Below are positions 31,619 to 42,233 of a stretch of 64,000 nucleotides of DNA, piece after piece. The stretch comes from Platanthera guangdongensis (taxonomy: Eukaryota > Streptophyta > Magnoliopsida > Asparagales > Orchidaceae). How positions within the stretch are numbered: position 1 is the stretch's first letter; each line of letters starts with the position of its first letter. Below the pieces are notes generated by a model. The model had not been told where the DNA came from. It did not search any database and saw only the letters and a list, made by a program, of their open reading frames with translations. The translations under genes were made by a program, and so were the position numbers. The stretch covers positions 25,061,194 through 25,125,193 of the forward strand of contig CM077149.1 of assembly GCA_039583875.1 (NCBI GenBank), read 5' to 3'.

Positions 31619-32645
31619 GGGTGTTGTGCTGTATGGCGGACTGGCGCGGTGATTGCAGGCTGGGCAGACTATTGTCATGTCCGCATGTAGCATACAGACT
31701 CGCAGTGTTTGAGGTGTTACTATGTCCGCATGCTGCATTGGGTGCGGGCTGATGCGTATCTGCCTGGTGGCCGGCTGAACTTGATAAGGCTCCTGGTGAT
31801 TTGATTGGAGTCTGTCAAAGTCCTAGCGGACTCGGTAGACTGGGTTGTGCTAGCTGCAAGCTGGGGTGGTGACTCTATTCACTAGGGCAGTGACCACACT
31901 CCTCACCCCGCCTATAAATAGACCCCCCCAGCACATCTATAGTAACTGAGTGAATAATAAGTTGGGCATAGATCTATTATTGCGGACTCGATTAACTAGG
32001 TCGCACAGTTTGAGAATTAATTGGTTGCTGTGTGTAGGTTGTGCGGCTAACACTGCGAAGCCGAGCGTCTAGTTTTGATCTAGTTTAGGAAGCAGTGAAG
32101 CTTGCGGTTTACAATCAGCGGTTGCAGCATGTCGCGTGTTGAGGCCAACTAGTTATCTCTTCAGCAATTGAAGTCTAAGTTCAATATGCAAGTCGCGGTC
32201 TCCGCGGGCTTGGCGGTCTCTTCATCTAGTTCGGCGGTGGCTTTTAGAGCAGGCGTCGGCAGAATAACAATTTGTCCACGCGGTTTGTGCGGACTCCGTA
32301 GAATCAGAGTAACAAAAGCGGCTTGGCGGTCTCGCCGAACTTAGCGGACTCTGCGGTCTCCAAGTGCAGTCCACCCTGCATGAAGTTTACTTTTGTTTGG
32401 TTGTTTCTCACTTGTACTGGTGAAATCATGTCTCACCGTATATACATTGACTTGTAAAGTTGATAGTGGATTAATGCGGATCTATGTTGTTCTTCATTGA
32501 TACTGATACATATCTCAGTTTATGGTTGGAGTGTTCCTGCACCTAGTTCTCATTTTTCGCTTAATCAAGTGATCAGCTAGATAGTTTTGGAAGCATTGCT
32601 TGATACTAGAACTACCAGTTGATCGGCTTGTGAGAAATTTTAACA
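31619..32645 (+). repeat. 5' LTR of Copia-C, left end missing
   Basis: Matches the 3' LTR from about 49063 onward, beginning GGGTGTTGTG and ending TTTTAACA just before a primer site. A TATA box (TATAAATA, 31913-31920) precedes a GACCCC stretch, and is repeated at 49358-49365. The word GCGGACT recurs about five times. Confidence 0.87.
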
Positions 32646-32655
32646 TGTTATCAGA
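32646..32655 (+). other. Primer binding site of Copia-C
   Basis: TGTTATCAGA directly follows the LTR end, one base off the iMet-type TGGTATCAGA. Confidence 0.65.
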
Positions 32656-32742
32656 TGGAACAGTGGCTTGAGCAGTGAGCTGTGATCAACTTCAGATTGT
32701 GCTCGGCGCTTCTTGAAGCATTTTTTTTAGTGGTGATCTGGA

Positions 32743-33777
32743 ATGGAAGGAACATACAGAAGATGTCTTGGCATTGAACTTCTTATAGCGAGTAACTTCA
32801 AAAATTGGATGTCGTGTATGAAGAGCAATCTCTTGGGCGAGGAGTTATGGGAGATTGACGGTGGTGACGACAAGCAAGTGGTTACTGCTGCTACTGGTAT
32901 TGCTGAGGAAGTGAGAGTTTGGAGAAGAACTAATGCTAAGGCAGAGATTTCACTCAAACGGGCTGTCTCACATGAGCTCTTTGATCACATCTTAGGATGT
33001 GAGTCTGCTGTAGACATTTGGACAACCATTGATGGTTTTTTCAATAGGAAGAATGTGGCAAGGCTGTAGTTTCTCGAAAATTAGTTGGCTAAGGAAACTC
33101 AAGGAGATCTCTCTATTTCAAAGTTCTTTCTCAAGATGAAGAATCTGTGCGCTGAAATATCAGCATTGGAGCCTGATGAGCCCATCTCGGAAGTAATGTT
33201 GGAGAGCCACATTGTCTGGGGGTTGCGGAAGGAATATGTTGCCTTTGTGACTTTCTTGCAAGGATGGGAAACTCAACCTTCTCTGCTAGAGCTGGAAAAC
33301 TTGTTAGCATCACAGGAGAGCTTGGCCAGGCAGATGGCCGGTGTGACTATCTCTGATGGAGGTAGTGAAGCTCTCATCACTGAGAAGAAGAAGAAGAGAT
33401 GGGATAAGAAGAAGAAGCGTACTGCTGAAGAAGGGCCTTCAATCTCTTATCAGCAAGAGAGGAGCTCTGCTCCTAAGAAGAACTGGAAGAAAGAGTTGAA
33501 GTGCTACAGGTGTAATCAAGCAGACCATTTCAAGAGTGACTGCAAGGTCAAGTTGTATCTTAGACATGTTGGTGGCAAGGAGGGAGCTTATTCTAGTTCT
33601 GGGGAAGTCGTGTGGGGAGGAGCTTTCTTGACAAGCATGTGTGTTCGTGCTCTTTCCACCATTGACTACAAAGATGAATGGATAGTCTACTCTGGGTGTG
33701 GTCATCACCTTACCAGAGATGAGTCGAAGTTCTCTTCGCGCAACCGTTCTCAGGTAATGAAGAATTATTACAACTGA
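32743..33777 (+). pseudogene. gag: Gag and start of protease of Copia-C
   Basis: One frame from ATG 32743 with two in-frame stops, TAG 33067-33069 and TAG 33082-33084, where relatives keep Gln and Glu. The UBN2-type Gag domain fills ~residues 20-215, followed by a Lys-rich stretch and a CCHC knuckle (CYRC....H....C, ~33502-33543) whose usual Gly-His is Asp-His. The protease begins near 33680 with YSGCGHH: the catalytic Asp of the DSG motif is Tyr here. A frameshift near 33760 ends the frame. Confidence 0.82.
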
Positions 33778-35315
33778 TGATTCTATTCATTCTGTTGAGA
33801 AGGAGGGTGTAGTTTCTTTGGATAGTGCTCCGGGTTTGCTTACTCTAAAAAGTGTGTATAACGTACCCAGCATGAAGAGGAACCTCTTCTCGATAACCAA
33901 TGCAGTCGACACGGGCTTTCATGTTCTGTTTGGCCCAACAGAAGTTATGTTTCTTCGCAACGTATCAGCGATTAAGGCTGATGTTTCTCATGTAAGGAGA
34001 AGGGTAAGAGGCTTGTTTGTCTTATCAGCAATGATAGCGCGGCTCTGTGGCATGAGAGACTAGGGCACGTAGGAATGGACAAGCTGAAAGCTATGTCTAT
34101 GAGGAGCCTGGTGAAAGGCTTGCCAAAGTTTTCCTCCTACGGAGATGGCCACATTTACGCGGGATGTCAGTATGGTAAGACTCATCGCCTTCCATTTGAT
34201 AAGTCACAAACGAGGAGCAAGGCACCATTAGAATGCATCCATGGTGACTTGATGGGGCCAACAGTGACATCTAGTCGTGAAGGCAGCAGATACATGATGG
34301 TATTGATTGATGATTACTCAAGATACACTTGGGTGTATTTCATGAAGGAGAAGTCGGCAGCTTTCCAATTATTTGAGGAGTTCAAGGAGCTGTTTGAGAG
34401 CCAGCTTGGCTCGCGAATCAAGAAGTTCAGAAAAGACAGCGGTGGTGAGTTTGTCTCATCTGAGTTCACTAAATTCTATAGGAAGCAAGGGATACAGAGG
34501 GAGCTTACTTGTGCTCATACTCCACAACAAAATTGAGTAGCGGAGAGGAAGATCCGTCACTTGACGGAAACTTATAAGTGTTGGCTTCATGCAAAGAGCA
34601 TTCCCAGGTCCTTTTTGGCAGAAGGAATAGCTTATGCAACTTATGTCATCAATCAGATGCCTCTAAGTCTGATCAACATGAAGTCTCCTATGGAAATCAT
34701 GTTCAAGGAGAATCCGAGTATGGAAAACCTTTGGTTGTTCGGATCAGCCTACTATGTTCATATCCCAGATGCTCAGAGGACCAAGCTTGATGCAAAGGCA
34801 AGGAAGCTTGTCTTTGTGGGTTATGATGAGCGGAAGAAGGGTTGGAAGTGCATGGATCCCATGACAAGGAAGTTATTTGTTTCAAGAGGCATGGTCTTTG
34901 ATGAGCTGACATCGTATGGAGGTGGTGCTGTTGAACTGCTGGAGAGCAGGGTTGATGAACGGTAGGAGAGAGCTATTGAAAAATTTCAGGTGGAGCTGCC
35001 TACGTCACCAGGAGCTCCAGGTTTTTCTAGCTCTGGGGCAGAAGCTTCTATTTTTGGAAGCAGGGGGAGCGATGCTCCAATTGTACCCGGGAAGAGAGTT
35101 GTTACTGAAGAAGCAGCGGTGGTGGTGAGCAAGGAGCAGCCTCTTTGAAGATGAAAGTGGACCTTTAAGCCACCAGCTCGGTATTACGACTGAAATACGG
35201 TGAGCTTTGTTTCATGTTTCTTTGCAGGCCCCTTGGATGAATGGGAGCCTTCAAAGTTTGAAGAGGCCACTGGAGTAAAGGAGTGGGTTGATACCATGGA
35301 TGAGGAGATGGCCAC
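33764..35315 (+). pseudogene. pol: Protease end, integrase and start of RT of Copia-C
   Basis: After the frameshift the protease/linker is read to ~34030. Another shift or small deletion follows, then the GAG-pre-integrase HERLGH stretch (34050-34075) and the integrase (34075-34965) with GDLMGP, IDDYSRYTWV and KDSGGEF. TGA 34534-34536 sits where relatives have Gly before VAERK. TAG 34963-34965 follows. A linker with further stops leads to WVDTMDEEMA at 35286-35313, where the Athila insertion breaks the RT. Confidence 0.82.
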
Positions 35316-38313
35316 TGATGAATTGTAAATATACGCATTTTTGTGCACATTAATTTAGTCGTTTTCATTTATTTTCGTCATTTTTACTTCTTTTTATTCA
35401 ATAAAATGCTCCTATTCTTGTAAATTTACTGCTAACTTGTTTTATTCTATTTTTCAGAAAAATTCCAAAATCTGCCAAAATTGGGCAGTACACGCCCGTG
35501 TTAGTTTGATCATGCCTGTGACCAGGGCGTGATAGCTCAAAATACCATGAAGGTGCAAATTTCTGAAGTAAAAAGCATGACACGCCTGGAGACACGCCTG
35601 TGTCACCCGACACGGGGCATGACAGAAGCCCGTGTCCACTCCACTCGACGAATTCAGCTCAACGATCGTCGAACCCGCGACACGCCCAGAGTCACGCCCG
35701 TGACCTGGGGCGTGACATCTCCACCTGGCTCGACAAGACCCACGCGGCGACTTTCGGCGCAACCCGCGCCCAGCTCTACCTCCCCGACACGCCCACCGTC
35801 ACGCCCATGCCCAGGGGCGTGACCAACGCTAGACCGACACGTGTCCAGCCCGAAGTCAACTTTGTCATCAAATCGCCGGCCGCCTTCGCAAACAGTAGTG
35901 ACACGCCCACCGACACGGCCGTGTCGGAGGGCGTGTACTTTGCTTTTTTTTCCAATAAATTCCCCACTTCTGTAATGACCAAGGGTTCACATTTTTGAGC
36001 CACTTTAGTGTGTTTTGTGGGTTGCATCCGTGGATTCCCTTGCTATGTAAGGAGATTTCTCCCCCCTTTTCTCACATGTTTGTTTTTCCTTTAGCTTTAG
36101 CTTTGTAATAGCTTTGTAATAGTTTGCTTTAATCAATAAAAATGTTAGTTTATTTCTTCTTATTTTGTTTTGGAATAAACTCATGTGCCCAATTTTATTC
36201 TCATTTTATCCTTAGTTTCTCCTTGGTTTTTCTCTTTATGAAAAGTGTGTGTGTGTGTGTGTGTGTGTATGAGTGTAGCTTTTTATTATTCATGTTTTTA
36301 ACTTGTCCTCATGATTAGGTATGATAAGTTTTCCTTTTTTTTCACCATGTCCTTTTCTTAAGAGACTTATGTTTTCATTCTTATGTATTTATAAAAGAGA
36401 TTTTAAAAGTGATTTTGTTCCTTTTTACTTAGTTTTTTTTTAGAATTGTAAAACTTTTTTGTTCCTTTTATTTTCTCTTCACCTTTTTTATCACTTCTAT
36501 GAATTCTTAAGAATGAAAAAGTTATAGTTTTAATTTTTGAGCACCTTTGATTTTGACTTTATTTTGGAAAACGTTTTGCTCATTCTCTTTTTATTTGTTC
36601 TTTTTATGTGTTTTAGGTAAGCTTTAGAAGTAGAAATCTTGTTATTTTAATTTATAAGCAACTTTGATTTTTCTTTATTGTTAGTGTGTGTGCGTGTATG
36701 AGCATAAATGTTTACTTTATTCTTCTTAATTTTCATGATGTGTGTGTGAGTGTATGAGTATAACTTTTTATTGCTTTCTTCAATTACGTAGAGTGCGTGT
36801 GTGTAGGAGACAAATTTTCAGGCTTTATTTTATCGTTTTCTTTAATTATGTAGAGTGTGTGTGTGTAGGAGATAGTTTTATTGCTTTCTTTCAATTCATA
36901 TAGAGTGTGTGTGTTTGTGTGCATTTATTTCCGCCTACTCATTAAGAGTTAAACGACGCATCGTTTTCATTTCCCGTCTACTCGTTTGAGTAGGACTTGT
37001 AATTTTCTTTCTTTATTTTTCCGCATGCTCACTTGAGTTAAATGGACCGACTTTATTTCCCGCCTACTCACTTGTGTTAAATGTACGGACTTTATTTCCC
37101 GCCTACTCGTCTGAGTAGGACTTGTACTCGCATTTATTTTCGCCTACTCGTTTGAATTAAATGGCGTGTCTTTATCTCCCTGTAAATATTTGAGAAAGCC
37201 CTGTAATCGCATTTATTTTGTCCTACTCATTTGAGTAGGACTCGCTTTCATTTCAGTCCTACTCGTTTGAGTAGGACTTGCAATTTTTAGCTTTTATTTC
37301 CCGCCCCCACTCGTTTGAGTGGGACTTGCAATTTCAATTATGCAAATTTCTTTTATGTGTAACTTAGTTTTATTTCTGCCTCTTGTTATGTGTTTGGATG
37401 AATACGGGCGTGGTTATTTGTAATAACTTTTCTAACGTTAAGTTATTTTATTTTTCTTCTTATCTTGTTTATAACTTTTCAGCGAATAGTTTAGAACGCT
37501 CGCATAACCAAACACCTAAGCCGTCCCACTACCGATGTGTGGCTAATCGTTATTAGCCTCAGCATCGAAGAGCATTGGGACACTTAAAATGATTTGTAAT
37601 AATTAAAGCTCTTTATTTTCACTTTAATTTAAGGACTTAAGGTTTACCCCGGGTTAACGACGCGTAGGACCACAAATCGATGTGTAGGCCCTATTTCCGT
37701 TATCCATACACTAGCTAGCCGAGAGGCCGTGTGTATGGACAGATCACCCCTGGGTAAATAGAGTTGCGTGCATACCCTCGAGAGAGGACAAGCGTAATTC
37801 TACCGGATTGGGTTCCCCACCCAATAGCGGGGTTCTTAGCGTAAAGCGGGCGTTAAGAGGAATCCTTCGTCGGACTAACTTTCGGTCGAATAGTCTTAAC
37901 GTTCAGGTGAGCGAAATCCCTATAGCTAGGTGAGCTCACATTTGTCGAACCTCCACGGCCAAGTTGCCTTTTATTAATTTGAAAACTAAGTCCTATAATT
38001 ATTAAAAATTATTTTAGTCTTAATCCGATTCGATGCCGAGCGTTAACCCTTCATCGAATATTTTCTAAATCGTTTTTTCGCTCCTTTACTTTTTCTGTCT
38101 TTACTTAATTAAAATCTCCACCTTATTTTCAGTAAAATAATAGTCCTCCCGGAGGAGTAAGAATAGTCAACACGACCCCGAGAACAATACGATCTCGGTA
38201 TTCCCCCGAATATCGAGTACTACTTGCGATATGTGCACTTGCCTCCTGTAGCACGCCCGCGGCGATCGACTCACCGAACCAACCACAGTAATAGTCTGTT
38301 CGCGGGCCAATCA
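35316..38313 (+). repeat. 5' LTR of the Athila element
   Basis: Begins TGATGAATTG and ends GGGCCAATCA, 2998 bp. Sections: a block with CACGCCCGTG palindromes and a TCGACGA group (35470-35940), an A/T-rich part with a (GT)n run (36246-36269), an array of small hairpins built on CCTACTCGTTTGAGTAGG (36929-37324), and a conserved GC-richer end (37500-38313) that carries the usual Athila terminal region. Short open frames are not supported as genes. Confidence 0.9.
36929..37324. repeat. Array of CCTACTC-GTTT-GAGTAGG hairpins
   Basis: Well-paired units at 36978-36994, 37101-37120, 37221-37240, 37257-37276 and 37305-37324, with weaker copies between, separated by T-rich spacers and ACTTG tails. One unit has the stem CCCACTC/GAGTGGG, a paired change. 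The second LTR repeats the array at 45603-46004. Confidence 0.65.
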
Positions 38314-38319
38314 TGTTTT

Positions 38320-38336
38320 TGGCGCCGTTGCCGGGG
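38320..38336 (+). other. Primer binding site (tRNA-Asp) of the Athila element
   Basis: TGGCGCCGTTGCCGGGG, 17 bases, complementary to the 3' end of plant tRNA-Asp as is usual for Athila elements. It lies six bases inside the LTR end. Confidence 0.88.
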
Positions 38337-38362
38337 AGTTTCTTCGAGTTGCTATTTCGAAT

Positions 38363-40820
38363 GACCCCCAGGTACATATTTCACCTCCGACCCCTCTTCC
38401 CCCTTCTTCGATTACGCCTCCTTTACCGATTTTAAAAGAAAAAATTATTTTAAACAAGGCCCTTCCATATCCGCATAAGTTAGATAACGAGCGTAAGGAC
38501 GCGCAATATGAAAAATTTATTTTATTATTAAAACAAATTCACATTAATGTTCCTTTCTGCGAGGCTATCTCGCAAATGTCCAAATATGCAAAATTTTTAA
38601 AAGAATTGCTTTCTAATAAACGTAAATTAGAGGATATTTCGCATGTATATCTCAACGCTGTCTGCTCGGCGGCCCTAACTAATAAATTGCCCACAAAACA
38701 AAATGACCCGGGACGGTTTTCCATCACGTGCCTTTTTGGCGATATATTAGTAAAGTACGCCTGAGCTGATTTAGGGGCTAGCATTAATCTAATGCCGTTC
38801 TCGCTCTTTTCACGTTTAGGTTTGGGTACTCCTAGTCCTAAGAATATGCGCATTCAATTAGCGGATCGCTCGGTTAAGTTCCCTATCGGGGTTGTGGAGG
38901 ACGTCCTTGTCCGAGTAGACAAGTTTACCTTCCCGGTAGACTTCGTCATCTTAGACATCGAGGAGGACGCCGAGGTACCAATAATACTCGATCGCCCTTT
39001 TCTCGCCACCTCCCGCACACTAATAGATGTTAGTAATGGTAGTCTTCTCCTCCGAGTAGGCGATGATCAGGTTACTTTCTCTATTAATCCCTCGATGGAC
39101 AATTTGTCATCGAGCGACAATTTCTGCTACTCTTTAGATACCTTTTTTGGAGATCGTTCTTCTCCCGTTTTCGAGTCCATGTTTTTAAACAACGATATTT
39201 ATGCGCTCGAAAATTTTAAATGCAATGAGGATACCTATTTAGACTTGCCTTTCGAACCAATTGGTAAGAAAGACATAGGCATTAAAACCTCCGTAGAAGA
39301 ACCGCCCATCCTAGACCTCAAACCCTTACCCGCATTGCTCAAATACGCATTTTTGGAAAAAGGCGATACGCTTCCCGTTATTATTTCTTCGGACTTGAGA
39401 GATTCAGAGACTTCCGATTTATTGGAAGTTTTATTTAAACATCGCCACGCAATTACGTGGCAAATCTCTGACTTAAATGGATTAGCCCCTCCTTTTGCAC
39501 CCATAAGATATTTCTTAATGATAATTGCCGCAAAACGATTCAGCCACAGCGTCGTCTTAACACAAACATGAAAGACGTCGTTAAAGCCAAGATTATTAAG
39601 TTATTAGATGCGGGGATTATCTACCCTATTTCGGACAGTGCATGGGTTAGCCTCGTGCATGTCGTGCCCAAGAAGGGTGGTCTTACTGTAGTGGCGAATG
39701 GGCATAACGAGCTCGTCCCAACTCGTACTGTTACGGGTTGGCGAGTGTGCATCGATTATAGAAAACTTAATGATGCCACACGCAAGGACCATTTCTCTCT
39801 GCCTTTTCTGGACCAGATTTTAGAGCGTTTATCCGGTCATCCATAATATTGTTTTCTTGATGGTTTATCGGGGTTTTTCCAAATCCCCATTTCCCCCGAT
39901 GATCAAGAGAAAACAACTTTTACTTGCCCGTTTGGCACCTTCGCCTATCGAAGAATGCCATTTGGACTCTGCAATGCGTCGGCTACATTCCAAAGATGTA
40001 TGCTAGCGATCTTTGGCGAGCTAGTAGAAGACATTATGGAAGTCTTTATGGATGACTTTTCTGTTTTCAGACGCTGTTTTCCCGATTGCCTTCACAATTT
40101 AGATCGTGTCCTTCAACGGTGCGAGGACACAAGGCTTGTATTAAATTTGGAAAAATGCAACTTTATGGTTCGAGGAGGTTTGGTCCTCGGCCATATGATT
40201 TCGTCTAAGGGGATAGAGGTGGATAAGGACAAAATAGAAATCATAGAAAAACTACCGCAACCAACAAACATAAAATCTATTAGGAGTTTCTTAGGCCATG
40301 CGGGCTTTTACCGACGCTTTATTCAAGATTTTTCAAAAATAACAAAACCGCTTACTCACCTCTTGGAAAAGAAATCACGTTTCATCTTTAGGAGCGAATG
40401 CGAGTCCGCCTTTAATTTAATAAAACAAAAACTTATCACTTCACCAATTTTAGTGGCCCCTAATTGGTCCATTCCGTTCGAAATTATGTGTGACGCTAGT
40501 GATATTGTCTTAGGTGCCGTTCTTGGCCAATGCGTAGAAAAACATTTTCATCCAATTTATTACGCTAGCAAGACGCTCACTTTCGCACAAATAAATTACA
40601 CGACAACAGAAAAGGAACTCTTAGCCGTCGTTTTCGCTTTTGATAAGTTTCGCTCGTATATATCGCAAACTAAAGATATCGTTTTTACCGATCACTCCGC
40701 GCTTAAATATTTATTAGCTAAAAATGATGCGAAGCCCCGCCTCCTTCGATGGATTCTCCTCCTACAAGTGTTTTATTTGGAGATCCGAGATAAGCGGGGA
40801 GCGGAAATCTAGCGGTAGAC
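38363..40820 (+). pseudogene. pol: Protease, RT and RNase H of the Athila element
   Basis: Readable from 38363, right after the leader, so the whole gag is missing. The conserved pre-protease region (MSKYAKFLKELLSN near 38576) leads to TGA 38762-38764, then DLGASIN and the protease to ~39050. A linker follows, with a one-base loss near 39490-39505. RT runs from 39568 with CIDYRKLND, TAA 39844-39846 (relatives have Tyr), MPFGLCNA at 39952 and the catalytic MDD near 40047. RNase H starts near 40486 (CDASD). A one-base loss in an A run near 40806 moves the frame just before the DHLSR stretch. Two stops and two frameshifts in all. Confidence 0.87.
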
Positions 40821-40841
40821 CACCTCTCCCGTTTAGAAAAT

Positions 40842-42233
40842 TTGGGTGCGGAAGCGCTCGTCGAATCTGAAATAAATGATAGATTCCCCGAGGAACGCCT
40901 CCTTGCCATTCATCATTCTTCATCATCTTCGCCTTGGTTCGCAGATTTTGCAAATTACTTAGTAGCGCGGGTCCTTCCTAAAGAGTTTTCAAGTCATCAA
41001 AAGAAAAAATTCTTTTCTGACTTGAAAAATTTCTTTTGGGAGGACCCATTTCTTTTTCGTATCTGCGCGTACCTAGCAGTCCGAAGGTGCGTTGCGGGTG
41101 TGGAGTGCTTGCAAATTCTTAAGCACTGCTACGAGGGTCTAGCCGGTGGGCATTATCAAGCCAACCGGACCGCTCGGAAGGCGCTAGAGGCGGGCTACTT
41201 TTGGCCCACTCTCTTCAAAGATGCGCATAATTTTGTGCGCGCATGCGATAGCTGTCAGCGGTCGCGTAACATCTATCTTCGCGACGAGATGCCCCAAAAC
41301 ATGTTTTTAGAGTGTGAAGTCTTCGATTTGTGGGGCATAGATTTTGTTGGCCACCTACCTCCGTCTTTCAAAAATATGTATATTTTAGTGGAGGTCGACT
41401 ACGTATCGAGGTGGGCGGAAGCGCAAGCTCTCCCCAGCAACGATGCGCGAGTCGTCGTTACATTTCTTAAAAAATTATTTTCTCGCTTCAGCACGCCTCG
41501 CGCAATTGTTAGTGATAGGGGAACGCATTTCTGTAACGCTCTTATGTCTAAGACGTTAGCTAAATACGGAGTCACGCACAAGCTTGCCACCCCCTACCAC
41601 CCGCAAACAAGTGGCCAAGTTGAGGTAGTAAATCGAGAGATTAAGCGAATTTTAGAAAACACCGTTTCACTAAATAGGAAAGATTGGTCTGTTAAACTCG
41701 ACGATGCATTGTGGGCGTATCGGACGACATACAAAACCGCAATTGGTTGTACGCCGTTCCGATTAGTCTACGGCAAAGCGTGCTATTTACCCGTAGAATT
41801 AGAGCATTGCGCTCTTTGGACTTTAAAACTCTTAAACCTCGACGCAAACTTAGCCACTCAGAATAGAAAACTGCAACTAAACGAGCTCGATGAATGGCGT
41901 GCGAGCGCTTACGAGAGCAATAAATTCTATAAGGAGCGCTCAAAGTTATATCACGATCGAAAAATCAAGTCCCAAAAATTATTTTCTCCGGGCGATCTTG
42001 TCCTTCTTTATAATTCACGTCTTCGGCTTTTTCCGGGTAAACTAAAATCTAGATGGTCCGGTCCCTTCCAAGTTGAAGAAGTTTTTCCATATGGGACCGT
42101 ACTCGTCTCCCTCCCGGAAAAAGGTTCGTTTAAAGTAAACGGTCATCGGTTAAAGTCTTATATAGTAGGCGATCCAGTGATCGGTTTTAGCGAAACCATA
42201 ACTTTCCTCCATATTATAAACCCGCCGAAATAG
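40842..42233 (+). CDS. int: Integrase of the Athila element
   Basis: 463-codon clean frame, the C-terminal part of a broken pol. It opens in the RNase H-integrase linker; the zinc-binding HHCC region covers ~90-145 (ending CDSCQRS). The catalytic core has D near 165 (WGIDFVG), D near 223 (VSDRGTHF) and E near 260 (GQVEVVNRE). A C-terminal domain with SRWSGPF and VNGHRLK follows. The ATG at 40842 is incidental; the natural protein comes from a polyprotein. Confidence 0.88.
   Translation: MGAEALVESEINDRFPEERLLAIHHSSSSSPWFADFANYLVARVLPKEFSSHQKKKFFSDLKNFFWEDPFLFRICAYLAVRRCVAGVECLQILKHCYEGLAGGHYQANRTARKALEAGYFWPTLFKDAHNFVRACDSCQRSRNIYLRDEMPQNMFLECEVFDLWGIDFVGHLPPSFKNMYILVEVDYVSRWAEAQALPSNDARVVVTFLKKLFSRFSTPRAIVSDRGTHFCNALMSKTLAKYGVTHKLATPYHPQTSGQVEVVNREIKRILENTVSLNRKDWSVKLDDALWAYRTTYKTAIGCTPFRLVYGKACYLPVELEHCALWTLKLLNLDANLATQNRKLQLNELDEWRASAYESNKFYKERSKLYHDRKIKSQKLFSPGDLVLLYNSRLRLFPGKLKSRWSGPFQVEEVFPYGTVLVSLPEKGSFKVNGHRLKSYIVGDPVIGFSETITFLHIINPPK

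Noticed and set aside
34536..34560. Programmed readthrough at the TGA in Copia-C integrase
   Set aside because: The element has many other stops and frameshifts, and relatives have a sense codon here; simple decay is sufficient.
36246..36269. (GT)n microsatellite
   Set aside because: Ordinary simple repeat with copy-number variation between the two LTRs; no further signal.
38320..38336. tRNA gene fragment
   Set aside because: Only 17 bases complementary to the tRNA 3' end, in the primer-site position beside an LTR; no cloverleaf.
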